In this document: positions 1 to 9,873 of the stretch, in pieces
How positions within the stretch are numbered: position 1 is the first letter of the stretch
How the letters are laid out: each line of letters starts with the position of its first letter
Source of the DNA: Mytilus edulis
Taxonomy: Eukaryota; Mollusca; Bivalvia; Mytilida; Mytilidae
Reading direction: 5' to 3'
Length of the DNA stretch: 64,000 bases
Assembly: GCF_963676685.1 (NCBI RefSeq)
Contig: NC_092349.1
Location: forward strand, 85,200,604 to 85,264,603
Made by a program: the position numbers and the translations under genes
Notes under the pieces: generated by a model
What the model saw: the letters and a program-made list of their open reading frames with translations, nothing else
What the model was told of the DNA's origin: nothing
Databases searched by the model: none

Positions 1-2010
1 CAAGTGGTAGGTCAATCATATTTGGTATGCAGTTGTATAAGCATTGGCACATCTCATTTCCACGGAGATTATTTGGCCCTGCCCCCTCAGTCATGGCCTA
101 TTGACTTCGAAACTTTTGCTTATTTTACATGTATTCCATTGTGATGAGGTCAGTTTACGGGGAACCATAAGTGGTAGGTCAATGATATTTGGTATGCAGT
201 TGTGTAAGCAGTGTTCTCCCCAGGCCGTTTTAGCGCAGCCCTATTACTATTTCCCGCTGTTCTATTGCACTGACTGCAGAGCTATCCAATGCAAGCGCGT
301 CGCTATTATTTTTCGTAACTTTTTCAAATTTCCCACTTATTTTTCACTTTAGATCACGTGATCAATTGGTATACTATTTCTGAATGAATTATTTCCGTTG
401 TACTAAGGAACTCCTCGGGACCAGTCTAATAAATTTTACAAAATGGCGACTGTGGAAGATCAAAATAAACAAAGATTTCCTAATTGACATCTATTTTTAA
501 ATTAAAATAATATATAGAGGCATATATGAATGAAATGAGATGAAATGAATTGACCGACGACACTCACAAACTTGTTTTTTCGAACTTTGAACAAACGATG
601 AATTTAAAAACGATCAAACACAGGGTTTTTTTACAATTTGCTGGACGGAACCCCGAAAATGAGCAAGTCTTTGAAGTTATAATCATCACCTATTCGAACT
701 AATAACTGTTTAGTCAGCAATTCTGCAGTAATAAATTTTACCATTAGAAAACAATTGGGAAGATATCATTAGAAAAACAAACCACAAGCTGATAAGACTT
801 GAGAATATAAAAAAAGAAGATGTGGTATGATTGCCTATGAGACAACTATCCACAAAAGACCAAAATAACACAGACATTAATAGTTCACTTTCTCCGTGTC
901 CAGCTTGGATAAAGCAGAGACATGTTTTCTTATATGTCTCTGGATGAAGCCATTTGAATATTATAAAACGTTAAGGTAAAAAAATTGCTAAAAAATGTCA
1001 ATTCCTGTCAAACGTGGTAAGGTTAAAAGAGAAAACCTCAATAGCATAATATAAGAAAAACAAATAACAAATCAATTACAAACAAACCACGCGCTGCGAC
1101 AAAGTTACTGAGATTTGTCGAAAATTACAGGCTTACCACGTGCACAGCGCTATCAAAAAATCCTAGGGAGAACACTGGTAAGCATATGCATTGGCATATC
1201 TATTTCCAAGAAGATAATTTAGCTCAGCAGCATTAGTCATGGTCTATTGACTTTGAAACTTTTGCTTATTTTACATGTATTAGTTTGTGATTAGGTCAAT
1301 TCAAGGGGAACCATTAGTGGTAGGTCAATGATATTCGGTATGTAGTTGTGTAAGGATGGGCACATCTCATTTCCATGGAGATAATTTGGCTCCGCCCCCT
1401 TAGTCATGGTCTATTGACTTTGAAATTTTTTCTGAGTTATCATGTATTAGTTTGTGATTAGGTCAATTCAAGGGGAACCATTAGTGGTAGATCAATGTTA
1501 ATTGGTATTCAGTTGTATAAGCATTGGCAAATCTCATTTCCATGGAGAATATATATATTTGGCCTCGAACTTCATTCACAGTATAACGACTTGGAAACTT
1601 ATCTTAGTTTACATGTATAAGTTCGTGATTAGATCAGTTTAAGATGAGCTGCTAATTTTAATTAAATTACATTTGGTATGCAAATTTATTGGCATATGCA
1701 AGTATCGTTTCCATGGAGATTACATAGCCCCACCCCCTCTTATTGACTTTCAAACTTTTCAATTGTTTACTAGTTAATGGTTCTATTTAGATTTGGGATT
1801 GACTTATAATAAGTCAATGGTCATGATGGTATTTGGTTTGCAGTTGTATAAGTATAGGCAAATCTCATTTACATGGAGATTTTTTAGCCATATAACTCAG
1901 TTATGGTTCATTGACTTTGAATATTTTCATAACTTGTGTAAGATGTTAAAGTATTGCTATTTTGATTTCAACATTTGCTTAATCAAAATTACAAAAAGGC
2001 GAGACATATC
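1..2010 (+). repeat. Diverged tandem repeat, unit about 165 bp, interrupted by an insertion
   Basis: The segments 1-208 and 1178 to about 2010 are built from imperfect copies of one unit. Each copy carries CATCTCATTTCCATGGAGAT, then GGTCTATTGACTTTGAAAC, then GTGGTAGGTCAATGATATTT, in the same order. At least five copies are recognisable, losing similarity toward 2000. The array probably runs off the left edge. The short open frames here lie inside the repeat, and I see no sign of a protein. The element at 209-1177 sits inside one unit. Confidence 0.75.
209..1177. mobile_element. Non-autonomous DNA element with CAGTGTTCTCCC terminal inverted repeats
   Basis: The left end reads CAGTGTTCTCCCCAGG. 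The right end, reverse-complemented, reads CAGTGTTCTCCCTAGG. GTAAG flanks both sides (204-208 and 1178-1182) and may be a 5-bp target duplication. The element splits a tandem-repeat unit, which supports insertion. It contains no credible ORF. About 800-900 holds a piece of a dispersed repeat (GATGTGGTATGATTGCC) that recurs at 53460. The superfamily is unresolved: the CAGTG ends suggest hAT, but a 5-bp duplication does not fit that group's usual 8 bp. Confidence 0.65.
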
Positions 2011-2849
2011 TCTGTCAGTGTCTGTGATAACATTTTATCTTGGTTAATGTTGAGTTTATGTGACAGTTGAAATAAAGCTAAATATATTTATGACTATCAA
2101 CATAATATCAATGATAAGTAAAGAAGGCGAGACATTTCACCATGTGCACTCTTGTCTTTAATAACAGTCATAGAATATTATTGATTTATTTTCTATTAAA
2201 ATAACTCTTATTTCTATCAAAAATATAATTATGGTACATAACATGGTGGAACTAATACATTTGGCAGAAGAAGAAAATGTTTTAAAAGCAAAGTGCAACT
2301 CAAGAAAAATTATGAATTTTAAAACTATAATTTTAACTTATTTTCTAATTCACACCAAGCTTCATTCCTATGATTGTTTGATGTGATTTACCTTGCTACC
2401 ATTGGGAGTGTTTTTTTCATATACATGTACATGATAAATAATAAAATTATGGAATGCAATAAAATTCAACAAGTGCACTAAACTACTTCATATGAATATA
2501 AAGAGATAAGATATTATAACAGGACAAAGACAAGGATTTAAACAATTACTTGTTCTGTCTACATGGCCTTGAACAAAGAAAAACCCAATACTTGATCATG
2601 TTGATGTGTATGGAATGGAAAGGTTCAAAACTTTGGTTGTTTGTATATAACTATGACTTTATCAACCTGACTCATCCAGTGTTATAAAAGATTATTTTAA
2701 TCAAGGTTTGGAAAAAGACTTCAGATTTATGAGATTACAACTAATTGAGTTACAAAGTACACTACTATCATGAGTACTATAGATACATGTAGTAGCAAAT
2801 GGTTCCATTTTGTTCTTTATTGAACTGGCCCATCTGATTTTTATCTTCA
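2011..2849. other. AT-rich DNA with no recognisable gene
   Basis: I find no long ORF, paired splice sites or repeat structure in this stretch. It may be intron or intergenic DNA. Confidence 0.4.
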
Positions 2850-3303
2850 TTAGGCCTAAAAAAAAAAGATATGTGTTTCCGATAACATCATTTTGAAAAA
2901 TAGGGTCGGTAGGTCGGAATTCTTTTTTTTTTTTTTTTGACATCGTAAATGAAATCCGGAAAATTATCATGGTTTTTCCAAGTCCGGATCCGTAATTAGT
3001 TTCAAAAACCGGAAGTGTGCCATTTGCAATGTTTTTGAAGCACCAGCTGTGCAAATTTCTTGGATTTTAACCTATTTGGAATACCTTTTGACATTAATAA
3101 AATGTTTTACTGGCTTTCTATGCAAGTAGAAGCAAGAGAGAAAAAATATTATGTCATCTATTAGAAGCCTGTGTCAAAAACGGGGTCGGTTGATACAATT
3201 TTTTTTTTTTTTTTGAAGATCCAATAAAAAAAGTTAGGGTCGGGGCTAAAAAACAGGGTCGGTCGGGTTACCGGAAACATCGATCTTTTTTTTCTCGGCC
3301 TTA
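2850..3303. mobile_element. MITE-like element with TTAGGCC ends and poly-T tracts
   Basis: The left end is TTAGGCCTAAAA and the right end reads GGCCTTA, so the termini are inverted copies. Just inside both ends is a matching block (TGTTTCCGATAAC on the left, TGTTTCCGGTAAC on the reversed right). Internally GGGTCGGT recurs next to long poly-T runs. The minus-strand open frames here come from this low-complexity DNA. No coding capacity is visible. Confidence 0.6.
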
Positions 3304-4358
3304 GGTTAATAAACGATGTCTAAGACACATCAAACAAGCCGACCAAGTGATCAGAATTGTACAGAAAAATGCCAGAAGTTGGCCAATAGCACAGCTCTGA
3401 AATTTGTCATTCCAGGGTAAATTCAATTCATTTAATTGGGACATTTCATGCACATTGTTAGAACCCCCCTTTGAAAATCTGCTCCTCAAAAGACCTGCCG
3501 AGTTATTTATTTTCAATAAGTTGTAGGACAAAGACAAATTTGCTAAAATAAACAATGTTTGAAAAGTGATATGAAAAGGAATATGATGCTATTCATTAAT
3601 GCAAAACATGGAAAAAATTGCTGTATTAACAACTTTGTATAACGGAAAAACTGCCTATTGACGAAAGTGTGGCTGCGTGTGACTAACAATTGTGAACACC
3701 AATGCAACAAGACATCACTTTTGAGGGTAGGGCTTCGGCAAATATACCAATTGGATAGTGACTTAGACCTATGCCCAGTCACCTGCTAGCATGAGCCCTT
3801 TTATTAGCAGTTGATTTGATATGGATATTTAACAGCTACCTGAATTATGGATTATTAACACCACTTGTGACATACATGTAGAGCGGTAGTAAGTGGATGA
3901 TAAAGATTCAATGATCAATGCAAATTTGGAAGACTAGCCTAATTATGTCACTTATCCCAAATAAACTTATTACTCAATTTATTTATCCCATACAGTTGCA
4001 TGTATGCATAGTGTGTATTCAGAAGTTAAATTAACAAATCTCAAGGCCAAAAAAACATGATAATGAAATGTTTTACCTTGAACTCACTGGCAGTGTCATT
4101 CAAGCTTATCAGCTGTTCACACTATGACAAGGTACATGTAACAGAGTTTTAAATAAATGCAATATTGACCTCAAATAAAGTACATTATTATCCATTTTTG
4201 TAAAGCATCCTTTAATTGCAAATAGAAAAAATAGCTGTCATCTTGCACAGAACAGACTGATAAATGAGGCCATAAAAGTTATGATTTCATCAGAATTCGA
4301 ATAGTACATTTTGTTGTAAAGTTATGACGCATGTTATTTTTAACCATTGCCATATTAC

Positions 4359-4469
4359 CTCTAGTTGCATATAATCTTTTTCTAGATCTTCCCAGTCCTC
4401 CATCATGGATCTAACAATAGTGTTTTCGCATTTTTCTCCACTCTTTTCTTGGTCTGACTGATCATCCAT
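4359..4469 (-). CDS. Candidate first coding exon, TMEM120-like N terminus
   Basis: On the minus strand an ATG at 4469-4467 opens 37 codons that end exactly at a donor (CTAGAG then GTAATA, 4358-4357). The peptide is acidic and helix-prone and contains EDWEDLEKDYMQLE. TMEM120 proteins carry a similar W-x-x-L-E-x-[DE]-[FY]-x-x-L-[QE] pattern near the N terminus, followed by a coiled coil, and an intron near this point would be plausible. A possible next exon at 4121-4077 would add 15 codons in phase (CEQLISLNDTASEFK). It does not match the TMEM120 coiled coil well, and its acceptor is weak. No later exons were found toward position 1. The family call is a weak inference; the exon could also be unrelated. 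Confidence 0.35.
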
Positions 4470-4734
4470 CTCTGCATGCAAAGTTCCTTTGAACAAATTA
4501 CTTCCGGTTTTATTTCAAAAGGTCATCTTCTTATTCCTCTTCTATTTAATGTCCACCCTATTTGCAGGGTCACCGCATTAAAAAAAAAATATGCGTTCGC
4601 TTTAACATTAAATAATTATAATTATTTAATTACCTTGTTAATATCATAAATTTTAATTAAATAAGATAAAGGTAACATGGCAAAAGGATTGGAAAATGTA
4701 TTTACACACTGTCAGTGACAAGACTTGGAAATTA

Positions 4735-4945
4735 TCGAAAGGCCCTGCATGACGAAGACATACTCTTTCAATCAGTTTAATTGAGGACTCACTCAGGAGC
4801 TGGCATGTCTGTTACTGCCAGTAATCCCTTGTTAATTTATGTATAATTGAAATTTCTCAGTTTTGTTACCTATTCCAGAGACATATATACATGTATATAT
4901 GTCTCTGCCTATTCAGACATCGGACTCGGACTTCTTTTAAATCGG
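4735..4945 (+). repeat. Diverged fragment of the Penelope-like element 3' tail
   Basis: The order of short blocks matches the tail better preserved at 37240-37390: CAGTTTAATTGA, GGAGCTGGCATGTC, TACTGCCAGTA, then CAGACATCGGACTCGGACTTC. Similarity is partial and the rest of the element is missing. The right boundary abuts the element at 4975. Confidence 0.45.
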
Positions 4946-4974
4946 TCCTTCAAAAGGCGACCGGGAACGCACGA

Positions 4975-5746
4975 GAGCGCCCGGGAAAAGAAAAAGCGCC
5001 CGGGGAATACAAAAAAGCGCCCGGGAGGATAAAATAATAATATTTTATACTCAATAAATGTTTTCCTGAATAAAAAAATAAATTAATCATTGCATGTTTT
5101 GTCCTTAATATAACTGGGGATATGTATGATGCTACATCTAAAGTGTGTTGCTGCACTTTTACATTTTAGATTTCAAAATTGTATACAACTGAGTAAGTTA
5201 GTAAAAATAAACAAGAGCATATAGAAGAATCAAGAACGATATTGATCTCGATCAAAACGTATATTTGTTATTTGAAGAAAAAAAGCAGTGCCCGAGGTCT
5301 AATATTCGCAACTGCATGTGTAGTACTGCTTTATTTGCTGATTTATTATTTTTTTTTAACCAAAACTGTTAACATCGCGGCATGCGATTTGTAATGCTTA
5401 TCGGTGATTCAATGTTATTTTTTTTTTTATAAATCTTCAGCATAGACTGTATAAATCCATTATTATATGTTTTTTGAAATAGTATCGATCATATATTATT
5501 GTTAAAATTGAAACATTCATACTTGTTTTGGTGCTTTATTACAAATGTCTATAATCTAAATATGCAAAATACTTGTCCAAGATTAAAAAAAAAATGTGCA
5601 TAACTTGTTTCATCGACACAAAGTTGTCTTATGCCAATACAATATATATATATATTCCCCGGGCGCTTTTTCTTCTCCCCGGGCGCTTTTTCTTCTCCCC
5701 GGGCGCTTTTTCTTCACCCGGGCGCTCTTTCTTCACCCGGGCGCTC
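4975..5746. mobile_element. Fold-back element with inverted GCGCCCGGG arrays
   Basis: The left arm carries three copies of GCGCCCGGG spaced by A/G-rich DNA. The right arm (about 5655-5746) carries five copies in the opposite orientation spaced by T/C-rich DNA. Both outer ends read GAGCGCCCGGG when viewed inward. The 600-bp centre is AT-rich and noncoding. The G+C of the arms stands out sharply from the surrounding AT-rich DNA. I could not define a target duplication. Open frames crossing the arms are translations of the repeat. Confidence 0.65.
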
Positions 5747-6706
5747 AGTATGCATGGTTTAATTTTGTCAAAATAAGCTAACACACATCGATGATGAATT
5801 ATTCACTTGCGAGAGAATAATTCAACCTCATTGAATCATTATTCATTTTACCTTCAATTTAACCCCTTAGCGCTAGAGATGGATTATTTATCTATCTTCT
5901 TCTATACTATTAAACGAGAAGACCTCATTTTGTGTGTCGCTTTTCCTCCTTCCACAATAAATTAATCATCATGCCTCTGTGTCCTGTAGGTAACATGTAT
6001 AGTCGCATTTGTCATCCATTCTTATGATCATTCAGTTTGGGTTATTTTGGGAGAAAAACGAAGAAAATGCGTCCGGGTATTTTCCCGTCATTGGACAAAA
6101 CTTTAAGTCAGATTACATTCTGCTATCATTTTGAGTTCTAGCATTTATCATCCCTGCTTAAAGTGTTTCAGTTTGGATTATTTTGGGAGGAAACCGAAAA
6201 TAAATAATATTTGCTATTTACTAATCAATTCCAATAGTTTACTATCTACGGATATATTCTGTTCACTTACATACATTTACTATAAATAAATTGTATTTGT
6301 TATAATTTATTATTAATTCTGATGGTTTACTGGGGGGAGGGGCTCTTTACTATTCATGGCGTTCACTGATGTATATATATTACTATTAACTATCATCTTC
6401 CCCCGCGATTTCGCGGATGTGTTCTAGTACACTTGTAATCAAACAGACCAAGAAAAAATAAATCCAATCGCACTCGTGTTTTACATCACGCTGATATAAG
6501 AATAATTATAGTTCGACAAGATAAGACAAGATAATTTATTAGGCACAAGTATGGTGCTACAATGACATGGCATATAAGCGGCCATGCTTTTTCATCTTTA
6601 CAATAAATCAATTGGACTTGCCATGAATTGTTCTTTTGTTGATCTGTGAGTCGAGTCATTTCCAACTTGTTTTCATAGTTTGTTCTGTTCTTTTGGTGTG
6701 CTGTTA

Positions 6707-6945
6707 GGCAGCAACAATTTGATTTTCGGGGGGGGGGGGGGGGGGGGCTATGGATTTTTTTGGAAAAAAAGTTTGTTTCCAGTTTTTGGAGAAAAAAATA
6801 ATTTGTTTTTGATTCTAAGAAAAAAAAATTGTTTGTTTCCCCCTCAACTGCCACTATATGTAATGCTAAAATTGAAAGAAAAAAAAATGTTTTTGACTTG
6901 TCGCGAAAAAAATAGTTTGTCCAGAAAAAAATCCATACCTTTTAC
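6707..6945. mobile_element. MITE with GGCAGCAAC terminus, right end decayed
   Basis: It starts GGCAGCAACAATTTGATTTT after TTA (6704-6706), followed by an 18-G run and CTATGG. It then shares several blocks, in inverted order, with the complete element at 43670-43954 (CACTATATGTAATG, ACTTGTCGCG). The right terminus is unrecognisable. The long minus- and plus-strand frames over it are low complexity. Confidence 0.65.
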
Positions 6946-7558
6946 ATCCGGAAATTACTACCCGTATTTGTTGTTGTAAGAATCATTTCTAACTCATATC
7001 TTTCGTTTCTTTCCCCATCCCTTACTTGATCTAAATTTTGACCTGTCAATGTGTATTGGTATTGCGTAACATTTGACAGCTTGATGGTTCACAAATGTCA
7101 ATCCCCACGCATATAAGATACAAGTTGAAAACTAGTAAGTTTCAGATTAATATGAGGCAGACATTACCTGTAAATGGGGACGAAGTCTGTATGAATTATT
7201 TTTTTGTAACTTAAATATTTGTTCAAAAAAAAGAAACGGAAATACCGTAACGTTTCCGATTTTGGTTCTGTTGTTAGGGATTTTAGTTGTGACTTTATTT
7301 AAATTATGACGTCATATGCAATGTAAACAAAGAAACGCTATCATCAGGTAACATTTTTTCATATCAAGGAATTATTAAAAATGAAATTGGTATTGCGCGT
7401 TCCTTCCTATTTTATACTAGACTGATAAATATATATTTTACTCAAAGTTTCATACAAACGAGACCGGAAGAAGAAAGTACATTGTACATTTCTGCGCATG
7501 TCCGGGATTTCAAAACATGACATAAAAAAATTGAACGATTTTGAGTTCATTAGTACTG

Positions 7559-7739
7559 TGGCGGGATTGCTTCCCTTAGAAAAACTTAGTAGACACTTAG
7601 TCAGCCGTAAGTGGTTGAGCTAAGGAAGTACTTCTTTAGCTCAGTCGGTTAGTGCACTGCCTTGTAACACAGAGGTACCGGGTTCGAGTCCTGGTGGAGA
7701 CAAGCAATTTTGTAATGAAAGTCGTGCTCTCCGGTTACA
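7559..7739 (+). mobile_element. tRNA-derived SINE, copy 1
   Basis: The tRNA-like core at about 7630-7702 contains an A-box-like block (TTAGCTCAGTCGGTTAGTG), a TTGTAAC loop that would give anticodon TGT (threonine), and a B box (GGTTCGAGTCC). The acceptor stem does not pair properly and the anticodon stem is weak, so it is not a functional tRNA gene. It is embedded in a longer repeated unit starting GTGGCGGGATTGC, which recurs 306 bp downstream. Confidence 0.65.
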
Positions 7740-7864
7740 TCGGCGCCCAACAATAATAACCCACGGTTAGAAGAATTACCTAGCCAGGTTAAAATATAAA
7801 AAATATAAAAAAAGATGAAAATATCATCATTATAGAGTATAATGACTCTTGAGGTGGCGGAAGT

Positions 7865-8046
7865 GTGGCGGGATTGCTTCCCTTAGAAAAACTTAGTAGA
7901 CACTTAGTCAGCCGTAAGCGGTTGAGCTAAGGAAGTACTTCTTTAGCTCAGTCGGTTAGCGCGCTGCCTTGTAACACAGAGGTACCGGGTTTGAGTCCCG
8001 GTGGAGACAAGCAATTTTGTAATGAAATTCGTGCTCTCCGGTTACA
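7865..8046 (+). mobile_element. tRNA-derived SINE, copy 2
   Basis: This is a near-identical direct repeat of the unit at 7559, including the upstream CTTAGTCAGCCGTAAG block and the same tRNA-like core with TGT in the anticodon position. Its B box is GGTTTGAGTCC, one change from copy 1. The same arm mismatches argue against a working tRNA. Confidence 0.65.
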
Positions 8047-8278
8047 GTACAATGAAAAATTCGGGAAATTTTCCCAAATTTTTTTTTTTTATTGAATTTT
8101 CTACTGTTATTGGGGACTTCGTCCCCATATTACCTTGACATAAAAAAATTGTGCTGTGAATTGATATCCATTTTCATCTTCATTTAATCTGTCCAAATCA
8201 CAGGCACTTGTTTCTATCCATTGGAAGACCCACTATCAACGTATGATAGCCTTGTTTTTTCCTGTGGTCCAAATGAAA

Positions 8279-8833
8279 TTAAGATTCATCATAACAAACG
8301 GACAAATATACTCTGAGTACAGACCTGTGAAGTTGGAAAAGTTTTAATGCCTGGCATCCACTAGATATAATAAAGTTAAATGCATTTTGTGTTTCAGAAA
8401 GATAAAATCTCTTTTGGATTTTGATAGGTATTTTTTTCCTTCATGCAAAAGGTGTGAAAACTATCTAAGTTGTGGTACAACTACATGTATGAGATGCTCA
8501 ATCAGGTAAAAAACCTGTTTGTATTGTTTTGATTGTCCTTAATTGACATGGACAAGAGGTATCTTCACAACTACATGTATAGGTGAGTTAAAGAGTTTAT
8601 CTGAGTCAGTGAGTGGACTGAGTATCAAAGTAATTTTTGCACCTTCTGCAGAAAGGAAAAAAAAAGCCAAGATTTTATCTTTCTTAAACACAAAATGCAT
8701 TTAACTTTTATATATCTAGTGGATGCTAGGCATTAAAACTTTCCAAACAGCACAGGTAAGTAAGTCTGTACACAGAGTAGTTTTTGAGGTGAAAATGCGG
8801 CCATATTTGTCCATTTGTTATGATAAACCTTAA
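8279..8833. mobile_element. Long inverted-repeat element with TTAA at both ends
   Basis: The first 130 bp or so (from TTAAGATTCATCATAAC) return inverted at about 8665-8833, ending GTTATGATAAACCTTAA. Shared blocks include CACAAAATGCATTTAACTTT and CTAGTGGATGC. The arms are separated by roughly 260 bp without an ORF. TTAA sits at each end; piggyBac and Kolobok elements use TTAA targets, but that assignment is a guess. Confidence 0.55.
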
Positions 8834-9375
8834 GGCTGCCTAAAATTAATTATCATACAACTTATTGGAATGATATTTGAAAAGTCTACTTTGACGCCTT
8901 ACTGTAAATGATGTATGCATAAAAATGAATATTGAAAAATGCCATCTTCAGGATTATAAAAATAATCTAAACTATATTTACATGCGAGAGGGAGTTTGTG
9001 TCGATTCCTTCCAGGACGTCACTTGTAGTGGCCAAGGCTATACTTCATCTCTATACGGCAGTTCCTGGATAAGGTTTTTAGAGGAATCTGTCATGAATGT
9101 AACTTCCATCATCATGTGTCAAAAATATATGCATCGTCATTTCCAACACATGTTGAGCGAACAGGTAAAAGTTGGAATGAGCATTAAATGTATTTCCAAA
9201 TGCAGAGCTCCAGATAAACTGCGTATTTGCGTGATCACGCAATCAAAATAATTGAAAACCAATGCAATTGCCCATTGCAGAGTTCTAAAACCCAATTCAT
9301 GCAAAGAAAAACCCAAAAATTTGTCAAAACCATGAGTTCTTCACGCTTTTAGTCGCTATCGTGTGGGTTATTTAC

Positions 9376-9411
9376 CCTATCTATTACATAGTCCGCCATT
9401 TGGAGTTTGGT
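9376..9411. promoter_or_regulatory. Possible promoter with YY1-like motif and divergent mini-exon
   Basis: CCGCCATTTGG on the plus strand is AAATGGCGG on the minus strand, close to the YY1 core AAnATGGCGGC. On the minus strand an ATG at 9399-9397 opens eight codons (MADYVIDR) ending at a GTAAAT donor (9375 downward). On the plus strand GGAGTTTG followed by GTGAAAG could be the donor of a 5' exon of the downstream RNF25 gene, whose first coding exon begins after an acceptor at 9797. Both readings come only from short motifs. Confidence 0.25.
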
Positions 9412-9808
9412 GAAAGAAAAAGAAATCACTCTCAAAGATTTAAATAATTATATGGCAGTGATATTGTTTGCCTTAAATTAGTGGAGAATAAAGGCTATTT
9501 TTCCCTTGGAGAAGAATCCCAATTTGAAAAAAAAATGGCTTAAAATTATTCCCAAATAGACAACTATTTTCCCAAATATTGCAGTCTCAGTAGTAATTGT
9601 GCATGAATATAACTGAAAAACACTCATTGAAACATTTTTCATGCCTAAAATGACTATTATATATGTGCAGATTTGAGGGTCTTTTTATGTATCATCACTG
9701 ATAATATTGGGTCTTATTAAATGAGGGTTTACCTCTTGAACATTTACATTATGTATATTTAGATACATATGTTATAAGTTTTTATATTTGTTTTCAGACT
9801 TGATTAAT

Positions 9809-9873
9809 ATGGAAGAACTTGAAGTTTTGGAGTCGATATATCTTGATGATATCAAAGTTAACAAGGATGAACA
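9809..9873 (+). CDS. RNF25: RNF25 coding exon 1 (RWD start)
   Basis: The acceptor TTGTTTTCAG ends at 9797 and the donor is GTAAGC at 9874. The exon encodes MEELEVLESIYLDD, the conserved opening of RNF25 RWD domains. It ends in phase 2. Upstream DNA in the exon (9798-9808) lacks an in-frame stop, so translation may begin in an earlier exon not identified here. Confidence 0.85.

Larger units (their letters stand above)
7174..8128. mobile_element. Inverted-repeat element with GGGGACGAAGT ends carrying two SINE copies
   Basis: The left end reads ATGGGGACGAAGTC. The right end (GGGGACTTCGTCCCCAT) contains the inverse and is itself a near-perfect hairpin. The interval encloses the two tRNA-derived repeats at 7559 and 7865. 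No coding capacity is seen. The boundaries rest only on the short terminal match. Confidence 0.45.

Noticed and set aside
442-486. ATGGCGACTGTGGAAG start with good Kozak context
   Set aside because: A stop follows after 14 codons, no donor fits RNF25 phase, and it lies inside the 209-1177 mobile element.
6486-6979. Overlapping ORFs rich in N, F, K and G
   Set aside because: They are translations of homopolymer runs in the MITE copy at 6707.
7629-8009. Two functional tRNA-Thr genes
   Set aside because: Acceptor and anticodon stems do not pair properly, and both copies sit in an identical longer repeat, so a SINE origin is more likely.
8925-9164. Upstream exon of RNF25 or a separate gene (ORF ending at a GTAAAA donor)
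   Set aside because: It would leave in phase 0, while RNF25 exon 1 needs phase 1. No partner exon or family resemblance was found.
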